A DNA stretch of 48,661 nt. It comes from Acidobacteriota bacterium (GTDB taxonomy: Bacteria > Acidobacteriota > Thermoanaerobaculia > Multivoradales > JBCCEF01). Every line of letters begins with the position of its first letter. Positions within the stretch are counted from its first letter, which is position 1. Positions 17,764 through 25,173 of the stretch are shown piece by piece. The position numbers and the translations under genes were made by a program. Where the stretch lies: contig JBCCHV010000052.1 in the NCBI GenBank assembly GCA_039028635.1, positions 1-48,661 on the forward strand, read 5' to 3'. Under the pieces are notes generated by a model, which worked only from the letters and a program-made list of their open reading frames with translations, did no database searches and was not told the DNA's origin.

Positions 17764-17850
17764 TTCCTCCTGAGAGTAGGGGGTGAAGGTCTTGGGCATC
17801 GCATCGCATTCGAAACCGGCCTTGGCCGGCGGTCTAATTGACCTACTCTC
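17764..17850 (-). promoter_or_regulatory. Structured 5' region of the RHH gene
   Basis: A perfect 9-base inverted repeat, GAGAGTAGG (17772-17780) and CCTACTCTC (17842-17850), encloses CCGGCC-TT-GGCCGG (17816-17829) and a smaller GGTC/GACC pair. In the minus-strand transcript the outer stem ends directly beside the AGGAGG ribosome-binding site (17764-17769). It could be an operator for autoregulation or an RNA structure that controls translation. Confidence 0.4.
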
Positions 17851-17973
17851 TTAAGTAAGTGGGGCTAGGGTACTTTTTTGGGACACCTCGCGGGAAAACT
17901 GTCACTCGAACCTGCGATCTGGCCTCTTGAGAGGCGGAAAAGTCCTGTCAATGATGACGATTTCGACGACCCA

Positions 17974-18010
17974 AAGAAACCCCCGTCGGACCGTTTTCCG
18001 GCCCGACGGG
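17974..18010 (-). terminator. Rho-independent terminator of metE
   Basis: Minus-strand stem CCCGTCGG / CCGACGGG (18003-18010 with 17982-17989) is followed by GGTTTCTTT. It lies about 40 bases past the metE stop codon at 18051. The loop contains a short CCGG/ACCG pairing. Confidence 0.75.
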
Positions 18011-18050
18011 CGGCTTTCCTGGGCTCGTCCTGGTGGTGTCGGCGAGACCT

Positions 18051-20324
18051 CTACCCGCTGGCGAGCTCCTGGCGCACGGCGCGCGCCGCGGCCACCAGAT
18101 TGCGCAACGAAGCTTCCGTTTCGGAGAAGCCGCGGGTCTTGAGGCCACAGTCCGGATTGACCCACAGGCGCTGCGGCGAGAGCACCTTCGCTGCGCGCCG
18201 CAGGAGGTCGGACATTTCCTCGACGGACGGCACCCGTTCGCTGTGGACGTCGTAGACGCCGGGGCCGATGCCGCGGTCGTAGTTGAAGTCGCGGAAGGCT
18301 TCGAGGAGCTCGCTCGCCGAGCGCGAGTTCTCGATCGAAATCACGTCGGCGCCGAGGGCGTAGATGGCGGGCATCAGCTCGTTGAACTCGCTGTAGCACA
18401 TGTGGGTGTGGATCTGGGTTTCGGCGCGCACGCCACAGGACGACAGCCGGAAGGCGCGCGTCGCCCACTCCTCGTAGGCGGCGCGATCGGCGCGCTGCAG
18501 CGGCAGCCCTTCGCGGAAGGCCGGTTCGTCGATCTGGATCACCGGAATCCCGGCGGCCTCGAGATCCCGCACCTCGTCACGAATGGCGAGTCCGAGCTGG
18601 TTGGCGATGTGATCCGGCGACACGTCGTTGCGCGGGAAGCTCCACATCAAAATGGTCACCGGCCCGGTGAGCATGCCCTTGAGGGGGCGGTCGGTCATCT
18701 TCTGAACCCGGCTCGAGACCTCGACGGTCATCGGCTCGGGGCGCGACACGTCGCCGTAGATCAGCGGCGGTCGCACGCAGCGGGTGCCGTAGGACTGCAC
18801 CCAGCCCTCGATGAAGGCGACACCGTCGAGCTGCTGGGCGAAGAAGTCCACCATGTCGCTGCGCTCGAATTCGCCGTGCACCAGGACGTCGAGGCCGAGC
18901 TCCTCCTGCAGCGCCACCACCTCGCGGAACTTCTCGTCGAGGAACTGGTCGTAGCCCGCCGCATCGAGCTTGCCGGAGCGGTACTTGGCGCGCGCCTGGC
19001 GGACCTCGGCGGTCTGCGGGAAGGAGCCGATGGTGGTGGTGGGGAAGAGCGGCAGGCCGAGCTTCTCGTTCTGCCGCCGCAGCCGCTCCTGATCCTCCGT
19101 GTCGCGCTGGAAGTCGTCTTCCGTCAGGGCCGCGAGGCGCGCCGCGACGGCGGCGTTCGAGAGGCGCGGGTCCTGGCGCCGCCGGGCGGCGATCTGGTCG
19201 CTTTCGGCGAGGGCATCGGCCACCGCTGAGGCGCCCTCGTCGTGGGCCCGCCGCAGGGCGGCGATCTCCGCCAGGCGCTCGTCGGCGTAGGCCATCCACT
19301 CACGGATGCTGGGGTCCATGGCGCCTTCGAGGCCGAGGTGGACCGGCAGGTGGAGAAGGCTACAGCTCGGTCCGAGGTGCGCCTGGGACAGGTCGCAGTG
19401 GCGGCCGACGCGCTCGAGGGTGCCGAGGGCGGCGCGCAGGTCCGTGCGCCAGACGTTGCGGCCGTCGATCGCGCCGATGCCGAGGGCTTTGTCCGACGGG
19501 AAGCCGTGGCGATCGAGCAGCTCGAGATTGTCGGCGCCGCGCACCAGATCGAGGCCTATGCCGGCGACCGGCAGATCGACCACCGTCGACCAGTTGTCGC
19601 CGAGATCCTCGAAGTAGGTCTGCACCATGAGCTTGGGGGTGCTGCCCTGGGAGAGGGTGCGGTAGCAGTGGGTGAGCAGCTCACGGTGCTCGTCGCCGAG
19701 GTCCATGACCGCGATCGGCTCGTCCATCTGCACCCACTCGACGCCGGCTTCGGCGAGCTCCGCCAGCACCTGGCCGTAGAGCGGCAACAGGCTGTCGAGG
19801 AGGCCCGAGAAGGCGAGATCGTTGGGGTTGTTGGCCAGCGCGAGGAAGGTCAAGGGGCCGATGATCACCGGCTTGGTCTCCAGGCCAAGCTCGTCCTTGG
19901 CTTCGCGCCAAGCGGTCAGCGGACGGTTCTCGGTCAGCGAGAAGCGGCCGTCGAGCTCCGCCGAGATGTAGTGGTAGTTGGTGTTGAACCACTTGGTCAT
20001 CTCCATGGCGGTGACCCCCTGGTGGCCGCGCGCCATGGCGAAGTAGGTCGCCAGGTCGACGTCGCCGCCCTGCCAGCCGTAGCGCTCCGGCACCGCTCCG
20101 AACATCGCGATGTGGTCGAGCACCTGGTCATAGAGGGAAAAGTCGTTCGACGGCACCAGGTCGATGCCCGCCTCGGCCTGCTTGCGCCAGCCAGCGAGAC
20201 GCAGCTCTTTGGCGCCGGCGAGGAGCTGCTCGGCGCTGACCTTGCCGCGCCAGTGCCCTTCCACCAGACGCTTGAGCTCGCGGTCGGGGCCAATCCGTGG
20301 ATATCCGAGGTTGGTCGTGATCAT
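18051..20324 (-). CDS. metE: Cobalamin-independent methionine synthase
   Basis: A 757-aa protein, close to the 753 residues of E. coli MetE. It transfers methyl from 5-methyltetrahydropteroyl-tri-glutamate to homocysteine. N-terminal domain starts TTNLGYPRIGPDRELKR. The C-terminal catalytic domain holds the zinc and substrate motifs FPTTTIGSFPQT, VLVHGEFERSDMV, QIDEPAFREGLP, QIHTHMCYSEF and NPDCGLKTR. The start ATG at 20324 has AAAGGGAG about 10 bases upstream. Upstream lie a coupled small ORF, a SAM-I riboswitch and a promoter, so expression should fall when SAM is plentiful. A terminator follows. No folate or homocysteine genes adjoin. Confidence 0.97.
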   Translation of the reverse strand: MITTNLGYPRIGPDRELKRLVEGHWRGKVSAEQLLAGAKELRLAGWRKQAEAGIDLVPSNDFSLYDQVLDHIAMFGAVPERYGWQGGDVDLATYFAMARGHQGVTAMEMTKWFNTNYHYISAELDGRFSLTENRPLTAWREAKDELGLETKPVIIGPLTFLALANNPNDLAFSGLLDSLLPLYGQVLAELAEAGVEWVQMDEPIAVMDLGDEHRELLTHCYRTLSQGSTPKLMVQTYFEDLGDNWSTVVDLPVAGIGLDLVRGADNLELLDRHGFPSDKALGIGAIDGRNVWRTDLRAALGTLERVGRHCDLSQAHLGPSCSLLHLPVHLGLEGAMDPSIREWMAYADERLAEIAALRRAHDEGASAVADALAESDQIAARRRQDPRLSNAAVAARLAALTEDDFQRDTEDQERLRRQNEKLGLPLFPTTTIGSFPQTAEVRQARAKYRSGKLDAAGYDQFLDEKFREVVALQEELGLDVLVHGEFERSDMVDFFAQQLDGVAFIEGWVQSYGTRCVRPPLIYGDVSRPEPMTVEVSSRVQKMTDRPLKGMLTGPVTILMWSFPRNDVSPDHIANQLGLAIRDEVRDLEAAGIPVIQIDEPAFREGLPLQRADRAAYEEWATRAFRLSSCGVRAETQIHTHMCYSEFNELMPAIYALGADVISIENSRSASELLEAFRDFNYDRGIGPGVYDVHSERVPSVEEMSDLLRRAAKVLSPQRLWVNPDCGLKTRGFSETEASLRNLVAAARAVRQELASG

Positions 20325-20449
20325 GAGTGAACGCTCCCTTTCTGAAAATGGCGGTCGGTGAAGCGGAAGATGCAGACACGGATCGCCATTGCGCCGCAGC
20401 GTCGCGGAGTCCGTGGAATCGACTGACTGGGGGTTGGATTTGAGGCCAT
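20321..20449 (-). CDS. 42-codon leader ORF overlapping the metE start
   Basis: ATG at 20449 has a full AAGGAGG (20458-20464) at ideal spacing of 8 bases, a better ribosome-binding site than that of metE itself. The frame ends TGA at 20321-20323, overlapping the metE ATG as ATGA. The predicted peptide is basic (MASNPTPSQS ... RVCIFRFTDRHFQKGSVHS) and matches no family I know. It is not Met-rich, so a ribosome-stalling leader sensing methionine is unlikely. Most likely it makes metE translation depend on ribosomes loading at the riboswitch-controlled site, or it encodes a small protein. Confidence 0.55.
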   Translation of the reverse strand: MASNPTPSQSIPRTPRRCGAMAIRVCIFRFTDRHFQKGSVHS

Positions 20450-20452
20450 CGG

Positions 20453-20548
20453 GCAATCCTCCTTGCGATGAGCTCGTCGTCGAGAACCCTGCGTGAGGAT
20501 CGCTGCCACTTCCTACCGCGCCGAGCGCTAGCTCCGTGGCAACTCATC
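20453..20548 (-). promoter_or_regulatory. Expression platform of the SAM riboswitch (translational switch)
   Basis: Minus-strand GATGAG (20543-20548), the 3' strand of aptamer helix P1, can instead pair with a second CTCATC at 20467-20472, only two bases before the AAGGAGG. Separately, GCGATCCTC (20495-20503) can pair with GAGGATTGC (20453-20461), hiding the ribosome-binding site of the leader ORF. The two helices are topologically exclusive. With SAM, P1 forms and the ribosome-binding site is sequestered; without SAM, P1 opens and the competing helix frees it. The helices are read from sequence; the switching is inference. Confidence 0.5.
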
Positions 20549-20655
20549 TCTCGGTAAGCCTTCGGCTCCCGTAGGATTTGGCACCGTTCCGAAGTGGTTT
20601 GCTTCGAAGGTTGCCCCGGCATCAAAGGGCCTCTCCCTCTGCCGGTCTCGATGAG
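20543..20655 (-). ncRNA. SAM-I (S-box) riboswitch aptamer
   Basis: Read on the minus strand, the sequence shows the S-box signature in order: P1 CTCATC at the 5' end, GAGA, the AGAGGGAGAGGCCC segment, GATGCCGGGGCAACC, a variable P3 region, GGTGCCAAATCC, then GAGAGATGAG closing P1. The conserved core GGCAACC and GGTGCCAAATCC elements are intact. It lies about 220 bases upstream of metE, a common target, and begins where the predicted transcript starts. Confidence 0.93.
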
Positions 20656-20662
20656 CGAGGAG

Positions 20663-20691
20663 AATTTACGGCAGAGTGCGGCGTGGGTCAA
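20663..20691 (-). promoter_or_regulatory. Promoter of the riboswitch-metE transcript
   Basis: On the minus strand TTGACC (20686-20691) and TAAATT (20663-20668) are separated by exactly 17 bases. Transcription would start near 20656, at the first base of the aptamer's P1 helix, which strongly supports the assignment. Confidence 0.65.
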
Positions 20692-21050
20692 GGGTGAACC
20701 CGGGCCCAGCCGGCCATGTGCTCGCGACAAGGCCGTGGGCCCGCTCTCTGTTTGGGCCGATCGGCCGCCGCCGTGGGCGCTGGCCGCGGTCGACCGTCGA
20801 CGGTGTGTTCGTTTTTCTGGACACCTTGCCGCTTCGGCCCGACGGGCGGCTCCAGGCGGTGTAGTCCGGGGGCCCGCGGAGCGCCCTTTCGGCGTTGGCA
20901 TCCGCGATGCAAAGAGTGGTTTCGAGCCGGTTCGAATCCCATTGCAGGGACGGATCGAATAACCTTTGAGACCCACCGGGTCGCCGTCGGGCCCGGTGCG
21001 GCCCGCGAACTCCCGAGATCACCCCCGCGGTGAGCGTTGAAAGGCAAGAC
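20692..21050. other. Intergenic stretch between metE promoter and barrel-protein gene
   Basis: About 360 bases, GC-rich, with frames open on both strands but no coherent protein similarity. It contains short self-complementary GGCCGATCGGCC-like sequence near 20756 and a GGTTCGAATCCC string near 20930 that resembles a tRNA T-loop but lacks a matching stem. I see no supported gene; part must be the promoter region of the gene at 21051. Confidence 0.4.
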
Positions 21051-23999
21051 ATGTCGGCAAGCAGAAAAGTGACTTTGTGGACGGTGGCCGTGATGTTGAC
21101 TGTGATGTCTGGTGAGCTGCGGGCTGCCCGCCTCGACTGCGCGCCCTGCGCCGGCGTGCGGGTCGAAGCCCCGATGGCCGCGTTGGCGGCGCTCGCCGGG
21201 GACCCCGCCCTGGGGTCCGACGATCGCCTGTTCGTGGCCTGGACCGTCGAGCTCGGCGGCGAGGTCGACCTGGCGGCGGCCGACGCCGTGCGGCGCGCCG
21301 GGGCCGAGCCCTGGGTGCGCACCGTCTTCCGCACGCCGGCGCCCTTGCGCCAAAACCTCGAGCGCTTCGAGGGCGAGATCCGCACCCTGACGGCGCTCGC
21401 CGGGGGAGCCGGTGGTGGCGGCACTATCCAGGCCGTCTGGGAGCCCGCTGGCGGTGCCATGACCGCCGACGACCTGGCCTACCTCATCAAGCGCGCGGCG
21501 GTGGCGGTGACCGGAGCCGCCGGTCGTTCCGGCACCGGCGAGGCGGCGTTCTTCGTCGGCCCGGTGAGCGGCGACGAGAGCTTTCTGCGGCAGCTCTACG
21601 GCGAAGAGGTGGCGGCCTATGTCGACGGCATCGCGGTCACTCCGGGCGCCGACCTGGAGGCCTTGACCATTCTGCTCGCGGAGCTCGATCCGGGGGTGCC
21701 GCTGGCGGTCGATGCGCTGGCCTGGCCGGACGCTCCGGCCGGCGCTCTGGCGCGGGCGGCGGAATCGGCCGTCGCTGGTGCCGCGGTGACCTTCTTCGAT
21801 TTGCCGCGACCGACAGCCGAGGCGCTGGCCCCCCTCAAGGTCCTGGCCCGGGAGTTCGCCGGTGACCTCTCTTACTCGCAGACCGCCTCTCCCACCGGTG
21901 CCGCCGGCGCCTGGGCCTTCGTGCGCGGCGAGGATCTCGATCTGCGGGTCGTCGTCGAGCCGGCGGCGGGTAGCGACAAGGTTTCCTTGTCCTTCGACGA
22001 TCCGCAGCTCGCCAGCCCGCGACAGGTCAGCCTGGAGAGCGGCGAGGACGACATCATCTTCGACCAGAGCCGTGGCGGCGGCCGTCTCTTCGTCACCCTC
22101 GACGACCCGACGGCGGCTCTTCTGCTGCGCGTCGACCGGCTGAGTGCCCAGGAGCTCCAGGGCCTCGACGAGCGCATCGAGGTGGCCGACGAGCGCCAGA
22201 TGCCGGTGGAGGAGATCCTGCGTCGCCTGCAGGCCTTCGAAGACGACCAGGCGCGGCGTCTCGACCACTACCAGTCGCGCAACATCCTCCATCTGCGCAT
22301 CCAGGCTGGTCCGGGCTCGATCGAAGCCTCCTATGCCGGCGACTTCTTCTACCGCCGGGGGCAGGGCTTCGACTGGGTGTGGCAGGACTTCTATGTCGAT
22401 GGCGTCAAGTGGAAGTCGAAGCAGCTACCGGAGCTGCCCCTCTTCCAGCCCGAGAAGGCGGCGGCGCTGCCGGTCGAGATTCGCTTCACCAAGGACTACC
22501 GCTACTCGCTGCGCGGCACGGATACCATCGATGGCCGTGACTGCTGGGTGGTGGACTTCGAGCCGGTCGATGGCGGCGCCGGCGGCAACCTCTTCCAGGG
22601 CACCGTCTGGGTGGATCGCGAGCTCTACGCGCGGGTGCGCACCCGAGCCTCCCAGATCGGCCTCGAAGGCGACGTCATCTCGAACGAGGAAACCACCTTC
22701 TTCGAGCCCGTCGACGACGTCGGCAACGCCAGCCAGTGGGGCCAGCAGGCCTTCGTCCTGCCGCTGCGCATCGTCAGCCAGCAGGTGCTGTCGCTGTTCA
22801 GCGCCACCGTGCCCCTCGAGCGTGAAACGGAAGTCACCGAGCTGCGCCTCAACGGTGCCGGCTTCGAGCAGGCGCGGGAAGCGGCCCTGGCTTCGGACTT
22901 CACGATGGTGCGCGATACCGAGAAAGGGCTGCGCTACCTGCGTAAGGACGAGAGCGGCGAGCGCTATGTCGAAGAAGAGCAGGACACCAGCCGACTGTTC
23001 TTGGTGGGCGGTGTCTTCTGGGACGAGACTGTCGACTTCCCGCTGCCGCTGGCCGGTCTCAACTACCTGGACTTCGATTTCCGCGACTCCGGCAACCAGC
23101 TCAACGTCTTTTTCGCCGGTCCCTTCATCAACGCCAACCTCGCCGAGCCGGAGCTGTTCGGCAGCCGCTGGAATGCCGGCGTCGCCCTCTCCGGCTTCTT
23201 CGTCGATTTCGGAGACGAGCTCTTCCGCGACGGTGAAGAAGTCGAGGCGGAAGAGGTCGAGAGTCGCAGCTCCTCGGTCTCTCTGTTCCTCGGCCGCCCC
23301 CTCGGTCGCTTCGCCAAGCTCGATCTGACCTACCGTTTGGGCACCACCTCCTACGGCCGCGCCGACGACACGGCGGAAGACTTCGTGCTACCTCAGGACA
23401 CCCTCACCCACACTGCCCAGGCGGAGCTCTTCTACGATCGCTCCGGCTACCGCCTGGGAATCTCCGGCAGCCTCAACCGGCGCGCCGACTGGGAGTTCTG
23501 GGGGCTGCCCGGCAACACCGAGTTCGACCCCGACCAGGAAGAGTACGTGCGCTGGCAGGTCAACCTGTCGAAGACCTTCTGGCTGCGCAACTTCCGCGCC
23601 TTCACGGTCAACCTCGAGCACCTCGACGGTGAAAACCTCGACCGCTTCTCGCGCTACGACTTCGGCCTTTTCGCCGACAGCAACGTCGCCGGCTATCCGA
23701 GCGGCCTGGTGCGCGCCGACGAGGTCCAGGGAGCCCACCTCGAGTACGGCATCAACGCCGCCGACAAGATTCGCTTCGAGGTCGAAGCCGACGCCGTCTG
23801 GGCCACCGCCGAGGACATCGGCCTCGACCGCGAGCTGCTCGCCGGCATCGGCGTCGGCGGCACCCTCACCCTGCCCTGGCAAATGCTCGTCGACTTCGAA
23901 ATCGGCACCGCCCTCGACGGCCCCGCCGAAGGCGACGTCGCGGCGCGCATCTTCTTCCTGAAGCTGTTCAAGGGAAAGAATAAGCGCAAGGCGCGGTAG
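21051..23999 (+). CDS. Large secreted protein with putative outer-membrane barrel C terminus
   Basis: A 982-aa protein not assigned to a named family. It has a signal peptide (VTLWTVAVMLTVMSGELRAA), a globular region (to about 390), and a middle region (about 415-610) resembling outer-membrane lipoprotein-sorting or RseB-like domains (WVDRELYARVRTRASQIGLE). The C-terminal region (about 640-980) has alternating aromatic/hydrophobic strands (LFYDRSGYRLGISGSL, VRWQVNLSKTFWLRNF) typical of a beta barrel, and the end (RIFFLKLFKG) has an aromatic strand followed by a short basic tail. ATG at 21051 has AAAGG 6 bases upstream; a GTG at 21030 is in frame but lacks such a signal. Probably an outer-membrane component; function unknown. 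Confidence 0.7.
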   Translation: MSASRKVTLWTVAVMLTVMSGELRAARLDCAPCAGVRVEAPMAALAALAGDPALGSDDRLFVAWTVELGGEVDLAAADAVRRAGAEPWVRTVFRTPAPLRQNLERFEGEIRTLTALAGGAGGGGTIQAVWEPAGGAMTADDLAYLIKRAAVAVTGAAGRSGTGEAAFFVGPVSGDESFLRQLYGEEVAAYVDGIAVTPGADLEALTILLAELDPGVPLAVDALAWPDAPAGALARAAESAVAGAAVTFFDLPRPTAEALAPLKVLAREFAGDLSYSQTASPTGAAGAWAFVRGEDLDLRVVVEPAAGSDKVSLSFDDPQLASPRQVSLESGEDDIIFDQSRGGGRLFVTLDDPTAALLLRVDRLSAQELQGLDERIEVADERQMPVEEILRRLQAFEDDQARRLDHYQSRNILHLRIQAGPGSIEASYAGDFFYRRGQGFDWVWQDFYVDGVKWKSKQLPELPLFQPEKAAALPVEIRFTKDYRYSLRGTDTIDGRDCWVVDFEPVDGGAGGNLFQGTVWVDRELYARVRTRASQIGLEGDVISNEETTFFEPVDDVGNASQWGQQAFVLPLRIVSQQVLSLFSATVPLERETEVTELRLNGAGFEQAREAALASDFTMVRDTEKGLRYLRKDESGERYVEEEQDTSRLFLVGGVFWDETVDFPLPLAGLNYLDFDFRDSGNQLNVFFAGPFINANLAEPELFGSRWNAGVALSGFFVDFGDELFRDGEEVEAEEVESRSSSVSLFLGRPLGRFAKLDLTYRLGTTSYGRADDTAEDFVLPQDTLTHTAQAELFYDRSGYRLGISGSLNRRADWEFWGLPGNTEFDPDQEEYVRWQVNLSKTFWLRNFRAFTVNLEHLDGENLDRFSRYDFGLFADSNVAGYPSGLVRADEVQGAHLEYGINAADKIRFEVEADAVWATAEDIGLDRELLAGIGVGGTLTLPWQMLVDFEIGTALDGPAEGDVAARIFFLKLFKGKNKRKAR

Positions 24000-24030
24000 G
24001 GCTAGCCATCTGCTGAAGAGCTCTCCGGTG

Positions 24031-24054
24031 GGGGCGCCTCTGGCCGGGCGCCCC
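24031..24054 (+). terminator. GC-rich hairpin after the barrel-protein gene
   Basis: Perfect stem GGGGCGCC / GGCGCCCC with an 8-base loop, 31 bases past the stop. No T-run follows, so termination is uncertain. Confidence 0.4.
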
Positions 24055-24097
24055 GGGCGGGGAGCCCCACAGCAGGCTTCCTGCTAGGCTTCAGAGG

Positions 24098-24598
24098 GTG
24101 AACGAAAACTCGATGGAGTCGGCAAAGACGCCCTCCGGAGCGCCGGTCACGGTCGGTCGCTACCTGTCCCTGGTCGAGGCGCAGCTCGCTCGCTCAGCCC
24201 TCGAAGGCTCGGGCGTACCCGCCTGGATCCCGGAAGAGCAGATGGGCGGTGTTCACTGGCAGCTCGGGGTGGCCCTGGGTGGGATTCGTCTCCAGGTGGC
24301 CGCGACCGATTCCGAGGCGGCGGAGAAGCTGCTCGCCTCTCACGGCGAGGAAGCCGGCGCGGCCGTTGACGAGGCCACCGATACCGCGTTCGAAGTCTGT
24401 CCTCGCTGCGGCTGCCAGGACTACTATTCCGTGCCCCAGAAACGCCGCGCTGCCGGTCTGACCATGCTGCCCTTGCCCGGCCTTCTCCTGCTCATCCCCG
24501 CGATCCTCGCCTACTTCAAGCTGCAGAGCCCGTTTCTGGTCTGCCGTCAGTGCGGACATCGCTGGGAGGAGAGAAAGCCGGTTCCGGTCCCGGACTAG
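24098..24598 (+). CDS. DUF2007-type protein with membrane helix and zinc ribbon
   Basis: A 166-aa protein. Residues 18-90 fit the DUF2007 putative signal-transducing domain (LVEAQLARSALEGSGVPAWI, GIRLQVAATDSEAAEKLLA). A split zinc ribbon follows: CPRCGC (about 104-109) and CRQCGHRW near the C terminus, separated by a hydrophobic helix (LTMLPLPGLLLLIPAILAYF). Start is GTG at 24098 or the in-frame ATG at 24113; neither has a well-placed ribosome-binding site. Function unknown. Confidence 0.7.
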   Translation: MNENSMESAKTPSGAPVTVGRYLSLVEAQLARSALEGSGVPAWIPEEQMGGVHWQLGVALGGIRLQVAATDSEAAEKLLASHGEEAGAAVDEATDTAFEVCPRCGCQDYYSVPQKRRAAGLTMLPLPGLLLLIPAILAYFKLQSPFLVCRQCGHRWEERKPVPVPD

Positions 24599-24840
24599 TC
24601 TGCGGTCGGAACTTCTGGCTCGGCATCCAGAGTGTCGTCGAGAAGGCTCTCGGATGTGGCTTCCTTGGTCTGTCCGAAGGCAGGTGCCAATGGACCGAGG
24701 ACGCCCCGCACGATCGCCTGGAATCGCTCGTCCGAGCGCAGCGGAGCATAGAGCGGATAGACCGCGAGGAACGGCAGCTCCCAGCCGTCGCGAGCTTCGT
24801 AGGCGTCTTGTAGCGCCAGCACCGCCTCCTCGAGCGGCTG
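24595..24840 (-). pseudogene. C-terminal fragment of a TPR-type regulator
   Basis: An 81-codon minus-strand segment, ending in a stop at 24595-24597, reads LEEAVLALQDAYEARDGWEL then YPLYAPLRSDERFQAIVRG. This is the typical last TPR unit and C terminus of winged-helix/TPR or adenylate-cyclase-like proteins, and matches the layout of the C termini of the three regulators at 42132-48203. Upstream codons in the same frame have no similarity and the frame's nominal start lies in unrelated sequence. It is probably the remnant of a deleted gene. Confidence 0.5.
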
Positions 24841-24962
24841 GCGCCTTGGGCGGCGGTGAGTCGAGCATCGCTCACCGCCATGGCAGCCGACCCGGACGAA
24901 GCTCCGCTGCTGCGCCAGCGAGCTCGAGGCCTGCTCACGCGGTTGCCCGAGTAGCAGGCGAT

Positions 24963-25000
24963 GGCAGGGGCAACCGCCGTCGATCGCGGTGGCCCCTGCC
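24963..25000. repeat. Strong 15-bp hairpin
   Basis: GGCAGGGGCAACCGC (24963-24977) pairs with GCGGTGGCCCCTGCC (24986-25000) at 14 of 15 positions around an 8-base loop. It lies in a 330-base gene-free gap between the TPR remnant and the PD40 lipoprotein. No T-run adjoins, so terminator function is unproven. I see nothing else in this gap apart from the ribosome-binding site of the next gene. Confidence 0.5.
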
Positions 25001-25173
25001 CAAGACCTGTTCCCGGTCCGGTACTCTTCCCACGGTGAGTCCCCTTCTTGACGACGGGTTGGGACGGGGTCGCGAGCCGGGTGGTTCAGGCGCAGCTTTC
25101 GCCGAGCTGTTGGATTCGAGCCGCAGCGCCCTCTCACCTCCCATCAACGCTTTCGACGAAAGGAGCCGGTCTC

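Noticed and set aside
20900-20970. Possible tRNA (GGTTCGAATCCC string)
   Set aside because: The bases flanking the T-loop-like string do not pair and no acceptor or anticodon arm can be built.
20666-21460. Minus-strand open frames across the metE upstream region
   Set aside because: They overlap the barrel-protein gene, promoter and riboswitch and show no protein similarity.
24070-24088. AGCAGG-CTT-CCTGCT hairpin as a third copy of the terminal repeat
   Set aside because: Only the short outer core is shared; the inner AAGCCGC/GCGGCTT hairpin is missing.
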